64,000 nt of DNA. Origin: JADLDB01 sp040752975. GTDB taxonomy: Bacteria; Myxococcota; Myxococcia; Myxococcales; Myxococcaceae. The notes under the pieces were generated by a model. The model did not search any database and was not told the origin of the DNA. It saw only the letters and a list, made by a program, of their open reading frames with translations. This document shows positions 50,678-59,463 of the stretch, piece by piece; the first letter of the stretch is position 1, and every line of letters begins with the position of its first letter. The stretch covers positions 5,777 through 69,776 of the forward strand of contig JBFMHF010000017.1 in the NCBI GenBank assembly GCA_040752975.1, read 5' to 3'. The translations under genes were made by a program, and so were the position numbers.

Positions 50678-53005
50678 GTGATCGTCTCGCTGCTCGCCAT
50701 CGTCCTCGCTTCCCCCGCGCTGCCCAAGGCGTGTGAGCCTCCTGTGGCTCGCGACGTGGCCGCGTTGACCGAGCTCTCCAAGAAGTCCGGGGCCGTGTCG
50801 GTCGGCCTCGACTCGATCGCCACCTGGTGCTTCGACAGCGGCGGCGCCTGGACCGGCGGGCACAAGCTGAAGAAGGGCCAGCAGCCCGATCCCGAGGCCA
50901 TTCCGTCGGGCGACTGCGCCAAGGCCATCGGCGCCTGCGAGGGCGCGAAGGTGGTGTTGACGGCAGACCTGCGCGCGCTGCTCTACGACACGCTGGCGGA
51001 CATCGAGACGCCGTACCTCGGCCTCAAGTACACGCCCAAGCGCTCCGGGCTCGCCGAGCGTCCGCCCGAGATCGCCGACTGCCGCTCGAAGAACCGCAGC
51101 GAGCTCTTCGCGCAGGCGCAGGCCCGCATGGACATCGCGCGGCTCGCCAACCAGGCGCAGAGCGAGTACCGCAACTTCCGCACGTGGCTCTACAAACAGA
51201 GCCTCACCTGCGCACAGATGGTGGCGCGCGGAGAGACCGATCTCACCCGTCGCGGCATCGCGGTCGACACCCCGGTCGAGAAGAGCGGCGGGACGATGCA
51301 GGTGGACGCGGGGCTGCCGGCGGCTCCCGCAGGAGTCGTGGTGACCAGGGACGCACCGGCCGGCGCTGGTGGGGGGACGAGGAGCCCGGACGGCTCGAAC
51401 TCAGGTGGAACAGCCGGCGGAGTCGGTGGGATCGCGGCCGGAGCTCCGGGTGCAGGTGCGTCGAGCGGGACGACCGGTTCCGGCGCCAGCGCAGGCGGAG
51501 CCGTTGGCCCGGCGGGAGTGGGCACGACTGGCGCGGGCGCAGGGGCGGCGGGCGTGGGAAAGCCGGGAGTCGGCGCGACAGGTGCGGGCGCAGGCGTGGC
51601 GGGCGTGGGCACGCCCGGAGTCGGCGCGACCGGCGCAGGCGTGGCGGGCACGGGCACGCCTGGAGTCGGCGCGACTGGCGCGGGCGCAGGTGTGGCGGGT
51701 GCGGGCACGCCTGGAGTCGGCGCGACAGGCGCGGGCGCAGGTGTGGCGGGCGCAGGCACGCCTGGCGTCGGCGCGACGGGCGCGGGTGTGGCGGGCGCGA
51801 GTGCGGCTGGAGGCGCGGCGGGTTCGGGCGGGCCGACCGGCATGAGCGCGGGCGGAAAGGGCGCCGCGGGAAGCACGGGGGGAACGTCGCCTGGCGCGGG
51901 CACACCCGGAGTCGCTGCGGGGACGCCTCAATCGGCCACGGGCGCGGGAGCGAGCGCAGGCGCAGGGACGACGGGCCCCACGCGTCCGGCGGCGGGTGCT
52001 GGCGCAGCCGGAGGGGCCGGCGCGGTGGCGAGCACGGGCGGAGCCGGCGCCGGGGGCGCAGGTGTTGGAACGGTTGGCAGCCCGCGCGGTGGCGTCGCGG
52101 CCGCGGGCGCCCAGGGCTCCGCGGCGGCGGGCACGACTGGCGCGGGCGCTGGCGGCGTCGCGACGAAGGACCTCCCCCTCGGCGGGCCGACCGTCGAGCG
52201 CCAGAAGGCGCTGGCGTCGTCGATGATCGTGAAGTGGCGTTACCTGGCGGAGCAGCGCGCCCGCATCGAGCCGGATCCCGACTGGGTGCTGGGCTTCCTC
52301 GCTTCCCGCGAGCTCCGCGACTGCAAGTGCCAGCGCGTGGAGCCGAAGGACATCGTGGCCCGCCTCGAGGCGGGCGATCGCGTGGCGGCGCTGCAGGCCG
52401 ACGACGACAAGAACACGAAGTGCGAGCTCTGCCTCCAGGACGCGTTCCCGCCCTGGAAGATCCGCGTCCAGAAGCAGTGCATGCAGATGGACGATCTCAC
52501 CGACTACGAGCTCGGGGTGCTGCAGCGCTCCGACGACGGCAACGGCCTGCCGCCCCGCTGCTTCGAAGCGAGCCGCGTCCGTCGCGCCGCGCGGCCCCCG
52601 GCGAAGGGGCAGGGAACCACCGCTTCGGCAGGCGCCACGGCGCAAGGGAAGGGCGGCAGCGCCTTCATCATCACGAAGAACCCGGATCCCCCGGCGGCCA
52701 CTCCGGTCGCCCAGGGCAGCGGCGCCGAGCGACCTACCGACTACGCGCCCATCCCGCCGCGCGAAGACGGCCACGTCTACTACCGCGTCTTCATGAGCCG
52801 CGCGTGCGAGGCGGAAGTCGAGCCCGGCCCCATCACCGCGCGGACGGGCGATCTCATGCCCGTGCCGCCGGGCGCGGCCGCGCTCATCGTGAAGAGCCCT
52901 TGCGGCGGGCTGGTAGAGGTGTATTTCGGCCGCGAAGAGAAGCCCCGGGTAACCGAGGTCTTCGCGAAGAACCAGCCGCTCCGCCTGCAGTTCCGCAAGC
53001 CATGA
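50678..53005 (+). CDS. Exported protein with Gly/Ala-rich collagen-like repeats
   Basis: A 775-residue protein with a GTG start and a leader (MIVSLLAIVLASPALPKA). Residues 20-210 form a helical domain with conserved cysteines. Residues about 221-498 are dominated by Gly, Ala, Val, Thr and Pro, with five units based on PGVGATGAGAGVAG (51563-51805), not strict Gly-X-Y collagen. The C-terminal part has CKCQRVEPKD, a CELC motif and a beta domain ending in LRLQFRKP. The low-complexity region probably spans the cell wall or surface. Unknown function. The next gene overlaps by 4 bp. Confidence 0.75.
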   Translation: MIVSLLAIVLASPALPKACEPPVARDVAALTELSKKSGAVSVGLDSIATWCFDSGGAWTGGHKLKKGQQPDPEAIPSGDCAKAIGACEGAKVVLTADLRALLYDTLADIETPYLGLKYTPKRSGLAERPPEIADCRSKNRSELFAQAQARMDIARLANQAQSEYRNFRTWLYKQSLTCAQMVARGETDLTRRGIAVDTPVEKSGGTMQVDAGLPAAPAGVVVTRDAPAGAGGGTRSPDGSNSGGTAGGVGGIAAGAPGAGASSGTTGSGASAGGAVGPAGVGTTGAGAGAAGVGKPGVGATGAGAGVAGVGTPGVGATGAGVAGTGTPGVGATGAGAGVAGAGTPGVGATGAGAGVAGAGTPGVGATGAGVAGASAAGGAAGSGGPTGMSAGGKGAAGSTGGTSPGAGTPGVAAGTPQSATGAGASAGAGTTGPTRPAAGAGAAGGAGAVASTGGAGAGGAGVGTVGSPRGGVAAAGAQGSAAAGTTGAGAGGVATKDLPLGGPTVERQKALASSMIVKWRYLAEQRARIEPDPDWVLGFLASRELRDCKCQRVEPKDIVARLEAGDRVAALQADDDKNTKCELCLQDAFPPWKIRVQKQCMQMDDLTDYELGVLQRSDDGNGLPPRCFEASRVRRAARPPAKGQGTTASAGATAQGKGGSAFIITKNPDPPAATPVAQGSGAERPTDYAPIPPREDGHVYYRVFMSRACEAEVEPGPITARTGDLMPVPPGAAALIVKSPCGGLVEVYFGREEKPRVTEVFAKNQPLRLQFRKP
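51563..51805 (+). repeat. Five tandem units encoding PGVGATGAG(AG)VAG
   Basis: Units of 51, 45, 51, 51 and 45 nt, all in frame: 51563-51613, -51658, -51709, -51760 and -51805. The two 45-nt units lack one Ala-Gly pair. Copies differ mainly at third positions, so the peptide is more conserved than the DNA. Confidence 0.85.
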
Positions 53006-53547
53006 GCCACGACGCCACCAGGGCGATTCCCGGCAAGCTGGTCGAAGGCGTCTTCCGCCGCGCGCTGGGCCCGGATCTCACGCCCGCGCTCCTCGAGCAG
53101 TTGGCCGAGGTGGGCGTCGATCTCTCCATACCCTTGAAGCCGGCCTACCCGCGCCCGACGTGGTACCGCGCGATCGAGGTCACCGCCGCCGCGCTGTACG
53201 AGAAGGAGCCGCCCGACGCCCAGCTGCGGCTGCTCGGCCAGCACATCATGCGCGCGCTGAAGGAGCGCGAGGTGATCAAAGGACCGTGGCTCTCGATGGC
53301 GAAGCTGATGGGTCCGAGGCGCGCGCTCAAGCAGGCGGCCGACTTCGCGCAAGGCGGGCCGATCAAGCTGACGCTGGTGGAGAAGGGGAAGCACGAGCTC
53401 GAGATCCACGTCGAGGAAGGCGCGCAGCCCGAGTTCCTCGCGGGCCTGCTCGAAGGGACCATCTCGATGCTGGGCGGGAAGGAGCCCAGCGCGGCGATCG
53501 GCGCCCGCACGGCCGTCAGCACCACCTTCCTCACCCGCTGGCGCTGA
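53002..53547 (+). CDS. DUF2378 family protein
   Basis: A 181-residue protein of DUF2378 (the myxobacterial paralogous family TIGR02265). The run GKLVEGVFRRALGPDLTPALLEQLAEVGVDLSIPLKPAYPRPTWYRAIEVTAAALYEKEPPDAQLRLLGQHIMRAL is diagnostic; the middle holds MRALKEREVIKGPW. Its function is unknown; the family is expanded in Myxococcus genomes, supporting the taxonomic reading of this window. ATG overlaps the previous stop. Confidence 0.93.
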   Translation: MSHDATRAIPGKLVEGVFRRALGPDLTPALLEQLAEVGVDLSIPLKPAYPRPTWYRAIEVTAAALYEKEPPDAQLRLLGQHIMRALKEREVIKGPWLSMAKLMGPRRALKQAADFAQGGPIKLTLVEKGKHELEIHVEEGAQPEFLAGLLEGTISMLGGKEPSAAIGARTAVSTTFLTRWR

Positions 53548-53556
53548 GCGCGGCGC

Positions 53557-54288
53557 TCAGTTGACGACGAAGGCGAGGCGAACGAAGGCCCACGGCTTGA
53601 GCTCGCCCTGGACCTCGCGGAACAGCGGGTGCCCGAGGATCGCCGAAGGATCTCTGGCCAGGGCCATGCCCGCGCTGGCGTCGAGATCGAACGGCGCGAA
53701 GTGCTTGCGCCACCCGACGGACAGCTCGGCCGTCGGCGCCACCGTCACCAGGCCGTCGCGGACCCACAGGTGAGCGCCGCCGTGGCCTCCGAGGCGCCAG
53801 TCGCCGGCGAAGAAGCGGAACTCGTTCGCCATCCGAGCCTGGAAGAGCGAGCCCATCCACGAGAGCTCGCAATCTGGCAGCACGGAGAACCAGCGGGTGA
53901 CGCGGATCTTCGACCCCGAGGCGACCCAGAGGCCCGCCACGGCGTCGTTGGTGCCCTGCTCCTGGCCGGCGAGGGCGCGCCCGGCGACGTCGATGCTGAC
54001 GCCGTCCGACTGCCACACCCGGCCGCGAACGCCGAGCCACGCGCCGCGCAGGAACGTGTCCGCTCGACCGTCGTCGAACAGATTCCAGCCGCCCAGCTCG
54101 ATCTGGATCCGCGTGCCCAGCGCGATGCGCCCGTCGACGGCGAGGTGGCCGAGCTGTGGGGCCGAGTACACCGCGGCGAGGGTCTCGTTGCCCTTCGCGG
54201 GAGCCGGCGCAGCCGAGCCGTTGACAAACGCGGGCTCGGCGGCAGCGACGGTGGCGGAGAGGAGGGAGAGGAGGACGAGGGAACGCAT
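53557..54288 (-). CDS. Putative outer-membrane protein
   Basis: A 243-residue exported protein. Signal peptide MRSLVLLSLLSATVAAAEP. The mature part alternates hydrophobic and polar residues over many strands (IRVTRWFSVLPDCELSWMGSLF; AELSVGWRKHFAPFDLDASAGM), consistent with a beta-barrel, and ends AFVRLAFVVN. GGAGG precedes the ATG at 54288. Convergent with the DUF2378 gene (10-bp gap) and divergent from the acyl-CoA synthetase. No family assigned. Confidence 0.7.
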   Translation of the reverse strand: MRSLVLLSLLSATVAAAEPAFVNGSAAPAPAKGNETLAAVYSAPQLGHLAVDGRIALGTRIQIELGGWNLFDDGRADTFLRGAWLGVRGRVWQSDGVSIDVAGRALAGQEQGTNDAVAGLWVASGSKIRVTRWFSVLPDCELSWMGSLFQARMANEFRFFAGDWRLGGHGGAHLWVRDGLVTVAPTAELSVGWRKHFAPFDLDASAGMALARDPSAILGHPLFREVQGELKPWAFVRLAFVVN

Positions 54289-54396
54289 GGGAACCTCCGG
54301 AGCCTGATGAGTAGCACCACTGGCGGCAACTCCGCTGCTCGCATTCGGGGAAGTGCGTTGCGCGGTGCGGGCTGCTCGGGCACCGTGCGCCGCGCG

Positions 54397-55857
54397 ATGG
54401 CCCTCCTCTTCCCGCGGCTCACATCTTCCGACGACGCGGTGGTGCTGACCGTCCCCTCGAAGGAGAAGCGGCGCACCTGCACCGCGCGCGAGCTGGCCCT
54501 CCGGTGTGGCCGCCTGGTGCGGGTGCTGACCGAACGGGGAGTCCGCGCGGGAGAGCGCGTCGGGGTCTGGACGGAAGGGACGCTGGACACGCTGGTGGCG
54601 CTGACGGCGACGGCGGTGGGTGGCTTCGTGACGGTGCCGCTCGACCCGAAGCTGGGGCCGCTCGAGCTGGGGCACATCGCGCAGGACGCGCGGCCAGTGG
54701 TGACGGTCGCGGCGGAGGGAGGCGGGCTGGCGGATCGGCTGCCGGGAGTCCCCCTCGTGACCGTGCCCGCGGGTGAGGCGCCGCTCGAGAGGCAGCGCGA
54801 GGTGGACGACGAGCCGCTCCTCATCCTCTACACCTCGGGGACGACGGGGTTGCCGAAGGGCGCGGTGCTGAGCGCGCGGAACGTCGCGTTCGACGTCGAC
54901 GCGCTGGCTCAGGCGTGGAGCTGGACGCGCGCGGACACGGTGGTGCACGCGCTGCCGATGTTCCACGTCCACGGGCTGGTGCTCGGCCTCTACGGCTCGC
55001 TGCGGAACGGGGCCGGCCTTCACTGGCTGCCGCGCTTCACCGTCGAGGAGCTGGCGACTGCGCTCTCCTCCTCGCGGGGGGAAGGGAAGCTCCTCTTCGC
55101 GGTGCCGACGATGTACCACCGGCTCGCCGAGGCAGCGGAGGCCTCGGAGGCGCTGGTCGCCGCGCTCCAATCGGCCCGCCTGCTCATCTCCGGTTCCGCG
55201 GCCCTGCCTCTGCGCGATCACCAGCGCCTTCAGGCGTTGACGGGGCGGCGCGTCCTCGAGCGCTACGGCCTGACGGAGACGCTGATCAACACGTCCGTCC
55301 GTCCAGGCAGCGAGGACGAAGCGGGCAGGGTGGGCCGGGCGCTCGACGGCGTGGAGCTCCGCCTGGTGGACGACTCCCGCCAGCCGCTCTCGGCGTCGGA
55401 CGACGCGACGATCGGCGAGGTGGCGGTGAGAGGCCCCAACGTCTTCCTGGGCTACCTGAACCGGCCCGACGCCACGGCGGCGGTGAAGGACCCGGACGGC
55501 TGGTACTACACGGGCGATCTCGCGACGCGGCGCGCGGACGGGAGCGTGCGCATCGTGGGGCGGCGCGCGACGGATCTCATCAAGTGCGGCGGCTACAAGG
55601 TGGGGGCCGGCGAAGTCGAGGCGGCGCTGCTCGAGCACCCGCAGGTGCGCGAGGCGGCGGTGGTGGGCCGGCCCGATCCCGATCTCGGCGAGAAGATCGT
55701 CGCCTTCGTCGTCACCTCGGGAGAGGCAACACCGGCGGTGCTGCAGGACTTCGTGGCGAAGCAGCTGTCTCCGCACAAGCGGCCGCGGGAGGTCCATGTC
55801 GTCGACGCCCTGCCGCGCAACGCGATGGGAAAGGTGCAGAAGACCAGGCTGCCTTGA
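54397..55857 (+). CDS. Acyl-CoA synthetase, malonyl-CoA synthetase-like
   Basis: A 486-residue ANL-superfamily ligase. P-loop A3 LYTSGTTGLPKG (145-156), then LPMFHVHGL typical of MatB-like malonyl-CoA synthetases, A5 RYGLTET, A7 YTGDLATR and VGRRATDLIKCGGYKV, and the C-terminal NAMGKVQK lysine. It activates a carboxylate as AMP-ester and transfers to CoA; malonate or methylmalonate is suggested by HVHGL but not proven. An upstream ATG at 54307 has a GGAG, but its 30 codons lack the third-position bias, so 54397 is preferred. Confidence 0.88.
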   Translation: MALLFPRLTSSDDAVVLTVPSKEKRRTCTARELALRCGRLVRVLTERGVRAGERVGVWTEGTLDTLVALTATAVGGFVTVPLDPKLGPLELGHIAQDARPVVTVAAEGGGLADRLPGVPLVTVPAGEAPLERQREVDDEPLLILYTSGTTGLPKGAVLSARNVAFDVDALAQAWSWTRADTVVHALPMFHVHGLVLGLYGSLRNGAGLHWLPRFTVEELATALSSSRGEGKLLFAVPTMYHRLAEAAEASEALVAALQSARLLISGSAALPLRDHQRLQALTGRRVLERYGLTETLINTSVRPGSEDEAGRVGRALDGVELRLVDDSRQPLSASDDATIGEVAVRGPNVFLGYLNRPDATAAVKDPDGWYYTGDLATRRADGSVRIVGRRATDLIKCGGYKVGAGEVEAALLEHPQVREAAVVGRPDPDLGEKIVAFVVTSGEATPAVLQDFVAKQLSPHKRPREVHVVDALPRNAMGKVQKTRLP

Positions 55858-55924
55858 GCGCCGGCAATCGCCCTGCGGCCGCTCCGTAGCATCCGTCGTC
55901 ACCCTTTCAGGAGACGACACGTCG

Positions 55925-56251
55925 ATGAGGAATCAGGGACTTCCCCGCTGGCTGAAGGTGCTGCTCCTGCTGGTCGCCGTGGTGGTGCTGGGACCGCCGG
56001 TGCTGGGTTTTGCGCTCGGGTTGGCGGGCCTCGTCGTGGGCCTGGCCGCGGTGCTGCTGAAGGTCGGCCTCGTCGCGCTGGCCATCTTCCTCGTGGTGTC
56101 GCTGTTCCGGGCGGCCCTGGGCGGGTCCTCCCGGGGGCCGGAGTCGCTCTCACCCCACGGCGACACGGTGTCGCGCGTCGAGGCGCTGGACAGCTCGAAG
56201 CGCGCCCTGGACGAGGAACTGGAACGCGCGATCGCAGCGAGCCGTCGCTGA
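55925..56251 (+). CDS. Small membrane protein of unknown function
   Basis: A 108-residue protein with two hydrophobic segments (about 10-30 and 38-60), then a charged helical tail (VEALDSSKRALDEELERAIAAS). AGGAGA precedes the ATG at 55925. It follows the acyl-CoA synthetase by 67 bp and may be co-transcribed. No known family; the tail could dimerise. Confidence 0.7.
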   Translation: MRNQGLPRWLKVLLLLVAVVVLGPPVLGFALGLAGLVVGLAAVLLKVGLVALAIFLVVSLFRAALGGSSRGPESLSPHGDTVSRVEALDSSKRALDEELERAIAASRR

Positions 56252-56309
56252 CGGGGCCTGGGCTCGAGTCGCAGGCCGAGGGGGGGGAACGCGACCGTCC
56301 ACGCGCGAG

Positions 56310-56930
56310 CTACTCCGGCGCGTAAGGCAGTTGCTCCGTTCCCGAGAAGATCCCGAAGACCACCCGCCCCACCCACCAGGCGAGCGCCAGTCCAGCTGCT
56401 CCCGCAGCCAGCATCGCGGCGAGGAAGGGCCCGGTGCGCTGGGGCGCATCGTCGAACCACGCGGCCACGAGTCCCGCCGGCGCCCCCGACACCGCCAGCA
56501 GCACCGGGAAGGCCAGCGAGTTCATCAGGAGCGAGCGCCTCGCCAGTCGATGGTTCTCCTCCACCGACACCGCCCCTTCGCGCATCGCCTTCTCGAGCCC
56601 CAGCACCTCGGCGCGCCAGAAGGCGCACTCGCTGACGGACGGCATCTGTGCGCGGGTGTCCACCAGGAACAGCGTCGTCACCTCCAGCCGACCGCCTCGG
56701 CGCTGGGCCTCGACCCGGACCTCCACGTTCCACCACCTCGGGCTGAAGGCCACCAGGTTGAGGACGGACTGCCCCCGAGTGGCGATCACCTGCCCTGCGG
56801 TCGGACCGGACAGCCGGTATCCAGCCGCGCGGAGGTACTCGTCCGCGCGCGCGAAGGCGGCTTCGAGCTCGCCGTCGAGCGCGAATCGGGTCCCCAGCCG
56901 AAGCGGGCCCTCGGTCGTCCTGCCCGGCAC
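56310..56930 (-). CDS. Membrane protein downstream of cystathionine beta-synthase
   Basis: A 206-residue protein. A soluble N-terminal domain (MPGRTTEGPLRLGTRFALDGELEAAF...GQSVLNLVAFSPRWWNVEVRVEAQ) precedes two transmembrane segments (about 135-158 and 168-193). It starts 9 bp after the cystathionine beta-synthase stop on the same strand, so co-transcription is likely. No function recognised. Confidence 0.7.
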   Translation of the reverse strand: MPGRTTEGPLRLGTRFALDGELEAAFARADEYLRAAGYRLSGPTAGQVIATRGQSVLNLVAFSPRWWNVEVRVEAQRRGGRLEVTTLFLVDTRAQMPSVSECAFWRAEVLGLEKAMREGAVSVEENHRLARRSLLMNSLAFPVLLAVSGAPAGLVAAWFDDAPQRTGPFLAAMLAAGAAGLALAWWVGRVVFGIFSGTEQLPYAPE

Positions 56931-56939
56931 CGGCCGCCC

Positions 56940-58307
56940 TTACGCCCCGGCGAGGAACTCGATGAGATCGATCTTCGTCACCACCGCGGTGATCTTCTGC
57001 CCTTCCCGCACCACCGCCACGTTGTCCTGGCCGAACACCTGGCGCAGCTGCGGAATGGTCGTCTCCGGCGTCACCACGCCCTGCAGCGGGGCGATCAGCG
57101 CGTCGATCGGATCCTGCAGCTTGTAGCTGCCACCGATGAGGCCGTTGAGCAGGTCGTACTCGTGGATCATCCCCACCGCGGTGCCGTCGGCGGCGAGCAC
57201 CGGCATCTGCGAGATGCCGTGCTTCTTCATGTCTTCGATCACCTGGCCGATCTTCTCGCCCTTGCCCGCGGTGATCAGCTTCTGCTTGCGCCCCGCGAGG
57301 ATGTCCCGGACCGTGCCCGGGCCCTTCTCCTCGAGGAAGCCGTTATCCCGCATCCACTCGTCCGAGTAGAACTTCGAGATGTACGAGTTCCCCGAGTCGG
57401 GCAGCACCACCACGATCGTCTTGCCCTTGCCCACCTCCCGCGCGAGCTCCATGGCCGAGTGCACGGCCGCGCCCGACGAGCCGCCGCCGAAGATGCCTTC
57501 CTCCCGCGCCAGCCGCCGCGCCGCGATGAAGGACTGCCGGTCGTCCACCTGGCGGATCTGGTCGACCACCTTGAAGTCCATCGCGCCGCAGAGCATGTCC
57601 TCGCCGATGCCTTCCACCTTGTAGACGTGCGCGTCTCCCACCTTCCCCGTCTTGAAGTACCCGGCGTAGATCGAGCCGATCGGATCCACGCCCACGTTCT
57701 GGATCTTCGGGTTCTTCTCCTTGAGGAACTTGCCCGCGCCGCTCATCGTCCCGCCGGTGCCGAGGCCGGCGACGAAGTAGTCCAGCTTCCCGTCGAGCTG
57801 CTGCCAGATCTCCGGGCCGGTGGTGAGGTAGTGCGCCTCGATGTTGTCCGGCGAGTGGTACTGGTTCGGGTAGAAGGCGCCGGGCGTCTCGCGCACCAGG
57901 CGCTTGGCCGTCTCGTAGTAGCTGCGGGGATCGTCGGCCGGCACGTTGGTCGGCGTCACCACCACCTGCGCGCCCATCGCCTTCAGGCGGTTCACCTTCT
58001 CGGCCGACATCTTGTCCGGCATGGTGAAGATGCACTTGTAGCCGCGCACCGCCGCCACCATCGCCAGGCCGAAGCCGGTGTTGCCCGAGGTGTTCTCGAT
58101 GATCGTCCCGCCGGGCTTCAGCTTCCCTTCCTTCTCGGCCTTGTCGATCATGTGCACCGCCATGCGGTCCTTGATCGCGCCGCCGGGGTTCATGAACTCC
58201 AGCTTCACGTAGACGGTGGCGTCGTTGGGGCCGACCAGCTTGTTCAGCTTCACCAGGGGCGTGTGGCCAATCGCGGCGAGGACGTTGTCGTAGACGTTCA
58301 CGGGCAT
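56940..58307 (-). CDS. Cystathionine beta-synthase
   Basis: A 455-residue PLP enzyme with a C-terminal CBS pair. The catalytic part has GHTPLVKLNKL, the PLP lysine K46 (GGAIKDRMA), the phosphate loop NTSGNTGFGLA, GLGTGGTMSGAG and ENTSG. CBS domains lie at about 335-455 (VRDILAGRKQKLITAG; GISQMPVLAADGTAVGM; QGVVTPETTIPQLRQV). It condenses homocysteine with serine to cystathionine. No heme-binding N-terminus. Together with the 49519 gene it makes a transsulfuration pair. Confidence 0.92.
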   Translation of the reverse strand: MPVNVYDNVLAAIGHTPLVKLNKLVGPNDATVYVKLEFMNPGGAIKDRMAVHMIDKAEKEGKLKPGGTIIENTSGNTGFGLAMVAAVRGYKCIFTMPDKMSAEKVNRLKAMGAQVVVTPTNVPADDPRSYYETAKRLVRETPGAFYPNQYHSPDNIEAHYLTTGPEIWQQLDGKLDYFVAGLGTGGTMSGAGKFLKEKNPKIQNVGVDPIGSIYAGYFKTGKVGDAHVYKVEGIGEDMLCGAMDFKVVDQIRQVDDRQSFIAARRLAREEGIFGGGSSGAAVHSAMELAREVGKGKTIVVVLPDSGNSYISKFYSDEWMRDNGFLEEKGPGTVRDILAGRKQKLITAGKGEKIGQVIEDMKKHGISQMPVLAADGTAVGMIHEYDLLNGLIGGSYKLQDPIDALIAPLQGVVTPETTIPQLRQVFGQDNVAVVREGQKITAVVTKIDLIEFLAGA

Positions 58308-58362
58308 GCGGCTGTCCGTAGCATCCCCGCGCGGGGATCGGGAAGGCCCAACGGAGCGCCCG

Positions 58363-58584
58363 TCACATCGCCTTGCGCACCTTGACGCCCTTCATCAGTG
58401 ACTCGATGCGCTCGAGCACCTCGGCCTTGTACACGCGCGATCCACAGTTGGGGCAGGCGCCCTGGGGCACGTCGGTCAGCACCACCACCTTGCCCTCCAC
58501 CGTGAGCCGGACCTCCACGAAGCGGTTGTCGTAGACCCCGCTGCAGGGGCAGCGTCCGTAATCACGCTTGGCGTAGTCGGCCAT
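58363..58584 (-). CDS. YgiT-type zinc finger protein
   Basis: A 73-residue protein with the YgiT-type zinc finger: RCPCSG..., then a beta hairpin VRLTVEGKVVVLTDVPQGACPNCGSRVYKAEVLERIE. These fingers are the N-terminal part of MqsA antitoxins, but here no DNA-binding HTH follows and no MqsR toxin is next to it. The ATG at 58584 begins MADYAKRD; an alternative ATG is at 58599. The unknown gene at 58609 starts divergently within about 25 bp. Confidence 0.75.
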   Translation of the reverse strand: MADYAKRDYGRCPCSGVYDNRFVEVRLTVEGKVVVLTDVPQGACPNCGSRVYKAEVLERIESLMKGVKVRKAM

Positions 58585-58608
58585 CGCAGGACGTACCATA
58601 ATGGATGG

Positions 58609-59463
58609 GTGAGCAGCCGCGTACCTCCATCGGGTGTCCCAGCCGGCGGTGGCCTGTCGAAGGCCGAGCTGGAGGTCGAGCGCCCCGCGCCCCCGAAGGA
58701 GGCGAAGGCCAGGGCGGAGTCCGCCGGCGAGTCGCTCAGCCCCGAGGCGCAGCTGTGGGCGGGCATGGACATGGATCGCTCTCTCGAGATCCCCATGAAG
58801 GAGGTCGAGGCGCGCCTGGCCGAGGCCGGTGCGTCCGAGAGCGTCGAGAAGGAGGAGGCGAAGGACTACCTCTCGGAGACGCACGAAGAGGGTGAGCGCA
58901 AGGACAAGCTCAACAAGCTGAAGAAGTGGGCCGCGCCGGGCGGCAGGCCGGGCCAGAAGAAGCCCGATCCCCGCGCCGCGCTCATGCGCCGCCCGGGCAC
59001 GCCCACGCCCGGCAAGGACGGCTTTCAGACGCAGACGACCCAGCAGGCCGCGCTGTCGTCGACCAGCTACAAGAACCTCACGCCGGTGGGCCAGGTGGCC
59101 AACAAGCTGGCCGGAGAGACGGCGCGCCCCGAGAAGCCCCCCGACGCCTTCAAGCTGCTCAAGGAGGCGAAGGACAAGGGCGTGCTCTTCACCGAGGACG
59201 CGCTCCGCGAGGGCCACTCCGAGGACCAGGAAGATCCCGCGCTCGCCGAGGCCGTCGAGGAGTGCATTCGGCTCTGCTTCGGGCTCCGCGGGATCCTGCG
59301 GATCGGCCCCGGCAAGAATGACAAGCAGGAGCCGATCATCGTGGTGGCCATCACCCAGGGCTTCACCGACGTCGCCCTGACGAAGATCCCCGCCGCGGTG
59401 AACGGCTTTCCCACGCTCGTCGCCATCCCCTTCGATCTCCTGCCACTCAGGCGTGAGCGCTGA
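58609..59463 (+). CDS. Hypothetical protein upstream of amgK
   Basis: A 284-residue protein with a GTG start after GGATGG. The N-terminal two-thirds are charged and likely disordered (Pro/Lys/Glu-rich; KDKLNKLKKWAAPGGRPGQKKPDPR). The last 70 residues form a more conserved domain: ALAEAVEECIRLCFGLRGILRIGPGKNDKQEPIIVVAITQGFTDVALTKIPAAVNGFPTLVAIPFDLLP. It precedes amgK with an overlapping or very close start, so it may be part of that unit. Function unknown. Confidence 0.7.
   Translation: MSSRVPPSGVPAGGGLSKAELEVERPAPPKEAKARAESAGESLSPEAQLWAGMDMDRSLEIPMKEVEARLAEAGASESVEKEEAKDYLSETHEEGERKDKLNKLKKWAAPGGRPGQKKPDPRAALMRRPGTPTPGKDGFQTQTTQQAALSSTSYKNLTPVGQVANKLAGETARPEKPPDAFKLLKEAKDKGVLFTEDALREGHSEDQEDPALAEAVEECIRLCFGLRGILRIGPGKNDKQEPIIVVAITQGFTDVALTKIPAAVNGFPTLVAIPFDLLPLRRER

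Noticed and set aside
50827..53001. Alternative plus-strand frame overlapping the Gly/Ala-rich protein gene
   Set aside because: The frame before 53002 is Arg-rich shadow; the genuine gene in it is DUF2378, starting at 53002.
54307..54396. Longer N-terminus for the acyl-CoA synthetase from ATG 54307
   Set aside because: Codons between 54307 and 54397 lack the third-position G/C bias (AGT, ACT, GCT, ATT, TTG), and the family begins near the second ATG.
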